Source of the DNA: an uncultured Prevotellaceae bacterium | Lineage (GTDB): Bacteria > Bacteroidota > Bacteroidia > Bacteroidales > Bacteroidaceae | Direction of reading: 5' to 3' | NCBI GenBank assembly: GCA_900316685.1 | Contig: ONDS01000001.1 | Coordinates: 124,001 to 188,000 of the forward strand | Length of the DNA: 64,000 nt | Shown: in pieces, positions 9,076-17,176 of the stretch | Position numbering within the stretch: position 1 is the first letter of the stretch | Layout: each line of letters starts with the position of its first letter | Notes under the pieces: generated by a model | The model's database searches: none | The model's input: only the letters and a program-made list of their open reading frames with translations | What the model was told of the DNA's origin: nothing | Program-made: the position numbers and the translations under genes

Positions 9076-9807
9076 TTAGTAGTTGTTAGGAGCGTTGGGA
9101 TCGTTTGGATAGCCAGATGGCTGCTGCGGGTAAAGGGGAGGAGGTGGTGGCACGGTCGGTTGTACGAGTCCCAAGGCTATTGGCAATTCTTCCAGTTGTC
9201 CGACCATCTTCCACTGTTCCATGCCCTCAGTCCACACGTAGGTCTCGAGGGTTAGGTTCATCGTTCTCATCTCATCAACGCTGAACGGGCCTTCGTACTT
9301 GTCACCGAAAAGAACCAAGTATTTAGGAAGGGCCTGTTGCTGTTGCTGCTGTTGTTGCTGTTGTTGCTGTTGTTGCTGTTGTTGTTGCTGTTGCAGAGTA
9401 AGTCCCTCCTCCACGGCTTTGTCCACCGCCTCACGCGCAGCCGCTTGCAATTGCAACTTTTCGCCCATTTCCTCCAACAATCGTTCACGTTCCTCACAAG
9501 GTTCCATGGGGATGAAAATCCATTCCGTGAGGTACTCCAATCCTGCGCTCAAGCCTATCGCACCCTCTCTTGTAACCATATAGAACTGGAACTCATCGAG
9601 CGGGTCCTCCTCGTCACGTTTCTTGGCGAATTCAAACAGATCCACGAAAGTGAATGCATCGTTCGTGCCCATAAGCCGCCATACCATGGTGCTCTGCATG
9701 GCCACGGCCAGTGCCTGAACAAGGAAATGGTAATGACCAGTGAATAACGCCTCGTTGGTATATTCCTGATATTTTTTATCTCTTTCTTCTTTTGTCAGTG
9801 TTTCCAT
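9076..9807 (-). CDS. GYF_2-domain protein with a 20-residue polyglutamine tract
   Basis: The 243-residue protein has three parts. Residues 1-135 form an unrecognised helical domain with no signal peptide. Residues 139-158 are 20 consecutive glutamines. Residues ~160-210 resemble a GYF_2/DUF4339 domain (YLVLFGDKYEGPFSVDEM followed by YVWTEGMEQWKMV). The end is rich in Pro, Tyr and Asn (PPPPPLYPQQPSGYP). GYF_2 domains in bacteria usually sit beside membrane proteins, which fits the adjacent membrane gene. The tract is coded by mixed CAG and CAA. Function unknown. Confidence 0.75.
   Translation of the reverse strand: METLTKEERDKKYQEYTNEALFTGHYHFLVQALAVAMQSTMVWRLMGTNDAFTFVDLFEFAKKRDEEDPLDEFQFYMVTREGAIGLSAGLEYLTEWIFIPMEPCEERERLLEEMGEKLQLQAAAREAVDKAVEEGLTLQQQQQQQQQQQQQQQQQQQQALPKYLVLFGDKYEGPFSVDEMRTMNLTLETYVWTEGMEQWKMVGQLEELPIALGLVQPTVPPPPPLYPQQPSGYPNDPNAPNNY
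9334..9393 (-). repeat. CAG/CAA trinucleotide repeat, 20 codons
   Basis: Sixty bases of uninterrupted CAG/CAA codons encode glutamines 139-158 of the GYF_2 protein. Because the unit is three bases, slippage would change tract length without a frameshift. Confidence 0.95.
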
Positions 9808-9812
9808 ATTAT

Positions 9813-12344
9813 TTATTTGATTTTAGGAATTCCATGAAAATAGTTTGAATCATTCAATGATTGAGAAGCAGCGGCTTTCATTGCATTAGCATTGGCCTTT
9901 AATCCCACTAACTCCTTTATTTTATCATTTTCCCATTTGTAGAGGCCGAAATATCCAGAATACTTCGTGGTAAAGGTTGATAAAAACTTGCCCACGGTGT
10001 AATTGCCCTCAAAAGTATTAATAATGCCTGGAATATTACCTGGCTGCCCTTCTCTGGTTGCATTGAAGAACTGACCGATGCGATTATTTTGGCCAGTCAA
10101 TCCAATCAACCCTCCTAACATTTTGTTGGTGCCGTATGCCAGTGACTTCTTTGCAAAGCCGTCCCACATGGATTCTATGAGTTCACCTGTTTTTAATTGC
10201 CGACCTTGCTCCGTTGCTTTCCAAGCGGCATCAGAAGCACTTGAGATGGCCTCTGGAGCAGCAAAAATAAGGAACTCCTTGGCAAGATATTTTACACCGG
10301 TACTGGCGCCTCCCAATTTCGCAATATCGCCAGCATGATTCTGCACAATGGCGAGAAGACCTTTACCGGCACCCTGTAACATATGACTATAGGCCTCGCC
10401 CAGACCCACCTTCCTGTCACTAAAAACTACATTAGCAAAGACCTCAGACCCTGCGACCCCAACACCCTTGAGTAAGGCATAGCCATCATAGACATAAGCA
10501 CCTCCGGGAACGCACTTACCCAAAGAATAAACTATGGTATCGCAAGCTCCATCAACAGCTTGGCATATATGCTGAAAGACCTCTAATGTCTGGTCAAGTT
10601 TAATGTTGTCAGCCGCTATCTTACTTTCCCTCTTCTGTTCTTCCATGATAGCGGACTTTCTTTCGGCAAGGACTTTCATAACATTGCTGCCATCGCCCAA
10701 GGACACCATGTCGTACTTCTTCGCCAACTCAGACATTCTCAGTGAGATTCTCAACTCTTCATCGTTCTTTGCCTTTTCTTTACGATATTGTATCATCTCG
10801 TCGCTGTAGCCACGGTCCTTGTCGCGCTTGTTCTGCCAGTCCCACTTGGCACGTTGAACCATTTTGTCGTGCTCGGCCTTCAAGGCCGTCTTCAACAGTT
10901 CGCCCCTGTTCTCTTTCTTATATTCCAGACGTCGGCCTATTTCATCCGGTGTCCAGTCCTGTCCGGTATTAAGGTTCTTCCATGTGTCGTCGCCATTGTT
11001 GGTATAGATGACCTCCTCCCCTGTCACCGGGTCGAGTACTGTGATGTCGCCGAAAATATCCTGCTTAACGTAATCTTTGATGAGATGGGCATACTGTTCC
11101 GACTTGAAGATGGAGGGGTCGTCCTCAGCAGGTGGGTTGCCATCGCCACTCTCCTCCGGTTTTTCGCCCGTCTCTTCTTCCTCCTCCTTGCGTTTCGGTT
11201 CCACGCCATCCATCTCGGAGCCCTCGGGAGAATCCATCGGTGGGAAATCCCCTCCGCTACCGGCATTGATGATGGTTTCCGTCATGTTGGCGGCAATCTG
11301 CGCGCCCGTTCCTCCCACGAAGCCAGCCAGTGTACCACCCACCAAGATAGCCCCGACGGTGGAGATGACATTGATGACCACCGCCGTCTTCTCGTCGGTG
11401 CGCTCACCCAGTCCCAGCGGGTCGCCATCACCCCGTAGCCACGAACGGAGGTCGTCAACATAATCTTTGAGTTCTTGCTTGTCGGTAGCAGTAAGCGGAA
11501 CGACGGCTTCGCCATCATCCTCCACCATTATTTCCTCAACGATAAAATAGACACGCGGCCAAGCATGGTTGCTCATCTTTTCCTTTTCATCCGCTGTGAG
11601 GTCTTCAGAAGAAGCCCTGGCCGCTTCCGCCTGTGCCGAGGCACCGAGCATGACAAGGAGATAGCGTCCTCCATTGAAATAGATGAATTTTCCCAGACGG
11701 GGGTCAACGCCTGCAGATTTAGTGAGCGTGTTACTTCCCTTGCCGCTGCCTTCCGAAGATTGTTCTTTTTCAGACACTTTCGCCGAGAGCGCATAGTTGA
11801 GTCCCACCCCACCTCCTGAAACGTCAAGATGGAGGCCGGTGATGCTGATTCTCACTTCGCTTCTGCCTCTGTCGGTATAAGTCTCACCGTCATACGTTTC
11901 TGTAATCTGATAACCATAGGAGAAACTGTAATTGCGGCTCACCCCCTCATCGACATAAATACAGAAAGCCGACTCATTCAGTGGAACACCCTCAATGCCA
12001 TAAGAATCCTGATAGTCGATGTTGCCCGACACGAAATCATCGTATCCTATGTTGAGGTATTTTCTTACCCTCGCGGCTCCCGCAATAGGTTTCAGTCGCA
12101 AGCCATACACTTTCTTGCCTTTCTGCTTAATGACTTTGCTGATGTCGATGTCGCCCTGGTCGTAGTCGCGTTGCAGGTCATTGCCACTGATATCCTGTAG
12201 TTCAAAATATTCTACGGGATCGACCCATTTGGTTCCCTGCTCGCCTTCACGCTGGTCACCATCGGCCCACGCCATCATGGCTACGGCCAACATAGCGGTG
12301 AGTGTCATGAACCGGCATTTCAACTTGTTTTTCCTATCTGTCAT
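9813..12344 (-). CDS. large exported protein of unknown function
   Basis: The product is about 843 residues from the ATG at 12344; a TTG six bases upstream is less likely. A signal peptide is visible (FMTLTAMLAVAMMAWA, followed by DGDQ). Residues ~30-280 look beta-rich. A hydrophobic glycine-rich segment lies near residues 325-355 (VINVISTVGAILVGGTLAGF), then an acidic and proline-rich linker, a charged helical region, and a C-terminal region with several weakly hydrophobic stretches. I recognise no catalytic motif or family. The order signal, beta-rich part, glycine-rich hydrophobic segment, helical C-terminus could suit a surface or secreted effector, but that is speculation. It is the first gene of the 8.3-12.3 kb operon. 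Confidence 0.7.
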   Translation of the reverse strand: MTDRKNKLKCRFMTLTAMLAVAMMAWADGDQREGEQGTKWVDPVEYFELQDISGNDLQRDYDQGDIDISKVIKQKGKKVYGLRLKPIAGAARVRKYLNIGYDDFVSGNIDYQDSYGIEGVPLNESAFCIYVDEGVSRNYSFSYGYQITETYDGETYTDRGRSEVRISITGLHLDVSGGGVGLNYALSAKVSEKEQSSEGSGKGSNTLTKSAGVDPRLGKFIYFNGGRYLLVMLGASAQAEAARASSEDLTADEKEKMSNHAWPRVYFIVEEIMVEDDGEAVVPLTATDKQELKDYVDDLRSWLRGDGDPLGLGERTDEKTAVVINVISTVGAILVGGTLAGFVGGTGAQIAANMTETIINAGSGGDFPPMDSPEGSEMDGVEPKRKEEEEETGEKPEESGDGNPPAEDDPSIFKSEQYAHLIKDYVKQDIFGDITVLDPVTGEEVIYTNNGDDTWKNLNTGQDWTPDEIGRRLEYKKENRGELLKTALKAEHDKMVQRAKWDWQNKRDKDRGYSDEMIQYRKEKAKNDEELRISLRMSELAKKYDMVSLGDGSNVMKVLAERKSAIMEEQKRESKIAADNIKLDQTLEVFQHICQAVDGACDTIVYSLGKCVPGGAYVYDGYALLKGVGVAGSEVFANVVFSDRKVGLGEAYSHMLQGAGKGLLAIVQNHAGDIAKLGGASTGVKYLAKEFLIFAAPEAISSASDAAWKATEQGRQLKTGELIESMWDGFAKKSLAYGTNKMLGGLIGLTGQNNRIGQFFNATREGQPGNIPGIINTFEGNYTVGKFLSTFTTKYSGYFGLYKWENDKIKELVGLKANANAMKAAASQSLNDSNYFHGIPKIK

Positions 12345-12538
12345 CGTCAAAAAGTCTTATATGAGAATTAGTTTTTAGGTTTTACATGCAAAAGTAATAA
12401 AAAAAAGACAAAGCACCCTCTTTTTTTTATTTATTTACATATTTCAGAAAACCATTCCTGCCAAATACGGCAAGAAACAAACCACCCTTCCCCCTACTTT
12501 GGAAAAAGAGGAGAAAGAGTTACATAAAGAAGAGAGGA

Positions 12539-13945
12539 TTACGCTTTCAGTTTGAAAGCCGATTCGATGGAGAGTATTTCCTCGGAGAACGCCTTATCTA
12601 TTTTCAGACGTGCCTCCACCTGCGAGCAGCTGTGCAAGACTGTGGAGTGGTCCCTACCTCCCACCAGTTTGCCGATGCGTGCCGCCGGCATTTTGGTATG
12701 TTTCTGGGCCAGGTACATCGACACTTGTCGTGGCACCACGAGTTCACGCTTGCGACTCTTGCTGTTCACCGCCTCGGCATCTACATGGAAATGAGCGCAC
12801 ACACACTCGAGGATGTCGTCGATGGTGAGTGGTTTGTCGTCGATCTTCACCGCCCGTTTGATGACCCTCTCTGCCAGTCGCATATCCACTTTGCAGTTGT
12901 CGACCACAGAATAAGCCAGCAGCGAGTTGATCACCCCTTCGAGGTCTCTGACACTGCCATTGGCCGTATCGGCGATGAAACGAATCACATCCTCGGGTAT
13001 AGTCAAGCCATCGCGTGCGATACGGTCGTTGAGAATGTCGACACACAGTTGTTTGTCGGGTTTCTGCAGTTCGGCTATCAGCCCGCAACAGAAACGAGTG
13101 ATGAGGCGCTCGTTCATGCCCTTGAGATCCACCGGCGGCCTGTCGCACGCCAGGATGATGCGTTTTCCATTACGGAAGAGATGGTCGAAGATATGGAAGA
13201 ATGTGTCCTGTGTGCTTTTCGCCGTCATCCACTCCTGGATATCATCGACGATGAGCAGGTCGATGGTCTGGTAGAAGCTGATGAAATCGTTGACAGCGTT
13301 CTGGCGTACCGCATTGGTATATTGTACCTGAAAGAGACGAGCGCTGATATAGAGCACACGTTTTTCCGGGAACAACTGCTTTGTCTTTACACCTACCGCA
13401 TTGATGAGGTGCGTCTTTCCGCATCCCGAAGGACCGAAGACGAACATCGGGTTGAATTGTGTGGTATGGGGATTTCTCGAGATATTGAGTCCGATGGTAC
13501 GCGGCAGTTTGTTACTCACGCCCTCGATGAAGTTATCGAACGTCTGGTGAGGGTTGAGTTGCGGGTCGAGCTGTTGTGATGCCGCATCGAGTATTGTCGG
13601 CGGCATATTGCCTCTCGTCTGCTTTTTGACAGCTATCTCCTCGGGAGCCGGTTCCGACTTCATGCACACATCGGTACCCTCGTTGCTGACAGCAGCCACG
13701 CGATACAGGAGTTTTACTCCGTTGCCAAAAACCTTATTGAGAACTTTGCTCAGTAAGCCCACGAAGTGTTCCTCCAAGTATTCGTAATAATACTGGCTGG
13801 GAACACGTAACACCACAGCTTTCGTCGACGGATTGTACGACTCTAAAGCCAGTGGCATGAACCAGGTTTGATATGTTTGCTCGGTTGTGTTGTCTCTGAT
13901 GATTTGCAGACAGCGTTGCCAGAGCGTGTTAGGACTTACATTCAT
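12539..13945 (-). CDS. dnaA: chromosomal replication initiator protein DnaA
   Basis: DnaA opens the replication origin by binding DnaA boxes as an ATP complex. The 468-residue protein has the N-terminal interaction domain (LWQRCLQIIRD), a variable linker, the AAA+ domain with Walker A GPSGCGKTHLI near residue 175 and Walker B LLIVDDIQ near 229, and the C-terminal helix-turn-helix with the signature GGRDHSTVLHS near 430. Length is typical. The upstream neighbour is a 428-bp AT-rich gap with a good promoter at 14011-14042. Confidence 0.97.
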   Translation of the reverse strand: MNVSPNTLWQRCLQIIRDNTTEQTYQTWFMPLALESYNPSTKAVVLRVPSQYYYEYLEEHFVGLLSKVLNKVFGNGVKLLYRVAAVSNEGTDVCMKSEPAPEEIAVKKQTRGNMPPTILDAASQQLDPQLNPHQTFDNFIEGVSNKLPRTIGLNISRNPHTTQFNPMFVFGPSGCGKTHLINAVGVKTKQLFPEKRVLYISARLFQVQYTNAVRQNAVNDFISFYQTIDLLIVDDIQEWMTAKSTQDTFFHIFDHLFRNGKRIILACDRPPVDLKGMNERLITRFCCGLIAELQKPDKQLCVDILNDRIARDGLTIPEDVIRFIADTANGSVRDLEGVINSLLAYSVVDNCKVDMRLAERVIKRAVKIDDKPLTIDDILECVCAHFHVDAEAVNSKSRKRELVVPRQVSMYLAQKHTKMPAARIGKLVGGRDHSTVLHSCSQVEARLKIDKAFSEEILSIESAFKLKA

Positions 13946-14373
13946 TCACCTTGTAGTTTAATAGAAGGTCTAAAAAGACTTTATCACAACTGTTGTCAGT
14001 TTTACGACTGCAAATTTCGCTTTTTTTTTGTTGAGCACCAAATCATGATTTTAGTGTTTCGGCAGCGAAATGTTGTAAATCGCTTGATGATGGTACTTTA
14101 GGGAATATGTTAAAACACCCCACTTATTTAAGCACTTGCATTTTTACAACCCCTTGAATATCAGCATGTTGCTCCAAATATTTCAATTATTTGTAAAAGG
14201 ACTGTTCAACTACTTTTCAAGTCTTTTATCTTTTTTATTATCAACCAATTGCAAGGGTTGGATAAAGTGGAAAACCGCTTTTTTATTATTTAGAACAATT
14301 CTAAATTGCCCCTTCATTGGAAAAAATTTTCCCACCCCACAATGTTAAGATTTTTTATCTTTCTGACGGTATG
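13946..14373. other. AT-rich region upstream of dnaA
   Basis: No gene is visible here. The segment is strongly AT-rich with many T-runs, and has a promoter for dnaA at its dnaA end. It contains imperfect DnaA-box-like words (TTATCACAA at 13981, TTATCAACC and TTGGATAA around 14235-14270) but no clear cluster of TTATCCACA. It may be only a long leader. I cannot call an origin. Confidence 0.3.
14011..14042 (-). promoter_or_regulatory. promoter of dnaA
   Basis: On the minus strand TTTG (14042-14039) is followed, 24 bases on, by a second TTTG ending at 14011 inside GAAATTTG. This is the spacing of the Bacteroidetes -33/-7 pair, with a degenerate TAnn. The leader would be about 60 nt. Confidence 0.5.
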
Positions 14374-15294
14374 TCACTTATCTTTTTTGCCGAAGATGGA
14401 GAAGTGGACATAGCGTTTTGGATGCTCCCGCAGGTCGACAAGCAACGAGTCGGCCTGTTTAATGGTCATGGCGAGATTGTCGTAGAGTTGCGTATCGTTG
14501 AGCATCAACCCCAGCGACCCCTCCGTGGAGTTGAGTTTCTGGGTGAGTGCCTGCATTTGCGCCACCGTATTGTCAAGTTTCGCCATGGTGCTTTGGAAAT
14601 CAATCTGCGAGAGTTGGCTTGTCATTTTTTCCGCGTCGGCCATCATCTGCGTGGTATTGTCGAGAGCCCCACTGGCCTTGTCGAAGAGAGCGGGTATTTT
14701 CGAGCGCGTCTCTCCCATGAGCGAAGCCAATTGCGATGTCGAGGATTTCAATTCGCCGGTCACGTTGTACACATTGCTCAGTATACCCTGTATATGCGGG
14801 TCGCCCAAGACATAATTGACGTTGGTGAGTATGGAGTCGATCTTAGGTATGAGTTGCTGTATGGTAGGCATGGCCTCCTTGACCGAAGCCAGCGCCCCCT
14901 CGTCGTAAGTCCCCTCTATGGTATCTCCCGGTTTGAGTATCGTCTTGCCATCCGACAGATGCAGTTGCAACCTGACGTTTCCCAGCAAGTCGCTTGATAT
15001 GACCGCCTTGGTGCCTTGAGGGATCTGCAGCTCATCTTCTATTTCCAGTTCAGCCACGATGCCATTGTTGCCCTTGAAATCATAGTTTATTTTCTTGACG
15101 ATGCCCACTTTGAATCCATTGGCCAGCACCGGACTTGACGGTGTCAGTCCGTCGACCCTATCGAATCGGACGAAATAAGAACTTTCGTGCGAGAAGATGA
15201 ACATTCCCTTGAGAAAGGTCATGCCGAAGTACAACACCAGTATGCCTAAGAGCGCCACCAGTGCTATCTTGATCTCATTGCTTAATTTGTTCAT
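14374..15294 (-). CDS. MCE/MlaD-family lipid-transport substrate-binding protein
   Basis: MCE proteins form periplasmic rings that bind lipids or hydrophobic molecules and work with an ABC transporter. From the ATG at 15294 the product is 306 residues: one N-terminal membrane anchor (ALVALLGILVLYFGMTFL), the MCE domain (FDRVDGLTPSSPVLANGFKV, then ISSDLLGN), and a long helical C-terminal part (SQLASLMGETRSKIPALFDK). The extra upstream residues of the open frame, from 15348, are not family-like. It lies 68 bp after the amidase gene on the same strand. No Mla ATPase or permease is nearby. Confidence 0.9.
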   Translation of the reverse strand: MNKLSNEIKIALVALLGILVLYFGMTFLKGMFIFSHESSYFVRFDRVDGLTPSSPVLANGFKVGIVKKINYDFKGNNGIVAELEIEDELQIPQGTKAVISSDLLGNVRLQLHLSDGKTILKPGDTIEGTYDEGALASVKEAMPTIQQLIPKIDSILTNVNYVLGDPHIQGILSNVYNVTGELKSSTSQLASLMGETRSKIPALFDKASGALDNTTQMMADAEKMTSQLSQIDFQSTMAKLDNTVAQMQALTQKLNSTEGSLGLMLNDTQLYDNLAMTIKQADSLLVDLREHPKRYVHFSIFGKKDK

Positions 15295-15362
15295 AATCCA
15301 ATAGTATAAGTTTTCATCAAAAGAGGGCACTTCGTCGAGACGCTTCACAACCGACGTGACGC

Positions 15363-16640
15363 TCAGTTATTCTCCCTGAACATCCGAATGGCCTCATTGA
15401 TATCCATTTTCTCTCCGCCGCGGAATGCCACCACAAATGCTTCCGGGAACTTGTCGAGCAGTGAACGTCGCAACCGAGCCATCTCATTGTAATCGTCGGA
15501 TGCGCCAACGGTATATTTCACGCTCCCTCCTTCCTTGAACGACTCCACGTTTTCCACTCCTTGGAATTGTGCGCTGCCAGGCCGTAGCGACCTGTTGCTC
15601 GAAAGTATCTGCACCTTGAACACAGGCTGTGCTTCTGAAGTGTGGGTTTGCAATGGGGATTGTGACTGTTCGACGCTCTCAACCGATGACACGAATTGCT
15701 GAGGCATGGAAGCCTGCGTTTGTCGCTGGGTAGGTTGGGGTTGTTGAGTTTGTTGAGTCTGTCGGGTACTCGCCATCTGCTCGCGGTGAGAACGCCGTGA
15801 CGAGCGTCGTTCGGTTTGTTGCGCATCCCTGTTATCATCGGCCGTTCTATCCACCGACACGGCAGCTTGCCTGCCTCCACCGAATTTGTTTTTGTACTTG
15901 ACGAACGCATTGAAGATGCCATGAGCCAAAAGGTCCTGCCCGCTGCTGGAGTTGAGAAATTCCTCTTCGTCGGGTGTAGAGATGAATCCCAGCTCGATGA
16001 GACAACTGGGCATGGATGTCTCGCGGAGCACGAGGAATCCCGCTTGGTGTACGCCCTTGTTCTGTCTTCCGCTGAGCGAGCAAGCCTCCCGCTGTATCAT
16101 TTTCGCCAGTTCGACGCTGTTGGCCATGTTCTTGTCCTGCATCAGTTCAAACATGATGTAGCTCTCCGACGACCTGGGGTCGAAGCCCGCATATCGTTGT
16201 TGGTAGTTCTGCTCGATGAGGATGACGGAGTTTTCCCTCTTTGCCACTTCCAGGTTATCGGCTGCCCTATGCATACCTAAAGTATAGGTTTCAAATCCAC
16301 GCGATATCTTCCCTGCTGGCAGCGAGTTAGAATGTATGGATATGAAGAGATCGGCCTTGTTGCGGTTGGCTATTGCCGCCCTTTCGCTCAGGGGTATGAA
16401 CACATCCGTTTTGCGTGTATAGATGACGTTCACATCCGGGCAGTTGCGTTCCACATATCGTCCAAAGGCGAGAGCCACCTTGAGATTGATATTCTTCTCA
16501 TAGGCCACCGCCCCTTTAGCCCCTGGATCGTGTCCACCATGTCCGGGGTCGATAACGAGCGTGAATTTCTTTCCTGCAGCCATGGCTATGGCAACAGAAG
16601 AAAGACCCACCAACAAAAGGAATAACAGCCTTTTACCCAT
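15363..16640 (-). CDS. N-acetylmuramoyl-L-alanine amidase with C-terminal SPOR-like domain
   Basis: This periplasmic Amidase_3 enzyme cleaves the stem peptide from MurNAc in peptidoglycan. The 425-residue protein has a signal peptide (LLFLLLVGLSSVAIAMA), the zinc ligands in DPGHGG, AYEKN and SIHSN, and the catalytic glutamate in CLIELGF. A low-complexity Gln/Thr/Arg linker follows (residues ~265-330). The C-terminus resembles a SPOR-type peptidoglycan-binding domain (FKVQILSSNRSL and SVKYTVGASDDYNEMARLR). This two-domain form is common in Bacteroidetes and often acts in daughter-cell separation. A -7-like TAAATTTG lies upstream at 16673-16680. Confidence 0.93.
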   Translation of the reverse strand: MGKRLLFLLLVGLSSVAIAMAAGKKFTLVIDPGHGGHDPGAKGAVAYEKNINLKVALAFGRYVERNCPDVNVIYTRKTDVFIPLSERAAIANRNKADLFISIHSNSLPAGKISRGFETYTLGMHRAADNLEVAKRENSVILIEQNYQQRYAGFDPRSSESYIMFELMQDKNMANSVELAKMIQREACSLSGRQNKGVHQAGFLVLRETSMPSCLIELGFISTPDEEEFLNSSSGQDLLAHGIFNAFVKYKNKFGGGRQAAVSVDRTADDNRDAQQTERRSSRRSHREQMASTRQTQQTQQPQPTQRQTQASMPQQFVSSVESVEQSQSPLQTHTSEAQPVFKVQILSSNRSLRPGSAQFQGVENVESFKEGGSVKYTVGASDDYNEMARLRRSLLDKFPEAFVVAFRGGEKMDINEAIRMFRENN

Positions 16641-16748
16641 GAAAAATATCGAGCATTAAGTTTTAAGACATGCAAATTTAGGCAATCTTTTCCACTTTCC
16701 CTTGTTTTTTGGGATTTTTTAAGAATCGCCGCCCGTAGGCATCAAGAG

Positions 16749-17120
16749 TCAATCGTCTCTTTTGAAAACCATCCGGACAGATGCCCCATCGCAATCCGCC
16801 CCCATCGGAGGGTTTTTCTTGACGATTTCCACATCGACGGTATGCACCCCGGGGAAGGTTTGCAGCACCTGCCGAGCCACTCTTCCCGCCACATGTTCAA
16901 TCAGGTTTGACGCCACAACCATCTCCTGGCGCAATATGTCGTAGAGCACGGCATAGTTGACCGTGTCCTCCACCCTATCCGTCTGTGCCGCCCGTGTCAG
17001 GTCGACTTCGACGGAGAGATTGACCACGAAGTCGCCCCCCGTGGTTCTCTCTTGCGGCATTACGCCATGGCGAGCATGAAACCGCACGTTTTTCAGATGG
17101 ATATAACTATTTGTCAACAT
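16749..17120 (-). CDS. folB: dihydroneopterin aldolase FolB
   Basis: FolB converts dihydroneopterin to 6-hydroxymethyl-dihydropterin and glycolaldehyde in folate synthesis. The 123-residue length is typical. Family features are visible: HARHGVMPQER near the start, the catalytic-region DTVNYAVLYDIL, IEHVAGRVA, and a C-terminal VEIVKKNPPMGAD. It lies between nrdJ and the amidase gene on the same strand. No other folate gene is near. Confidence 0.93.
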   Translation of the reverse strand: MLTNSYIHLKNVRFHARHGVMPQERTTGGDFVVNLSVEVDLTRAAQTDRVEDTVNYAVLYDILRQEMVVASNLIEHVAGRVARQVLQTFPGVHTVDVEIVKKNPPMGADCDGASVRMVFKRDD

Positions 17121-17127
17121 ATATAGT

Positions 17128-17169
17128 GGTGAGGGGTGAGAGGTGAGGGGTGAGAGGTGAGAGGTGAGA
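17128..17169. repeat. GGTGAGR heptamer array between nrdJ and folB
   Basis: Six head-to-tail heptamers of GGTGAGA or GGTGAGG fill most of the 56-bp gap between the nrdJ stop and the folB start. Confidence 0.85.
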
Positions 17170-17176
17170 GGATGGT

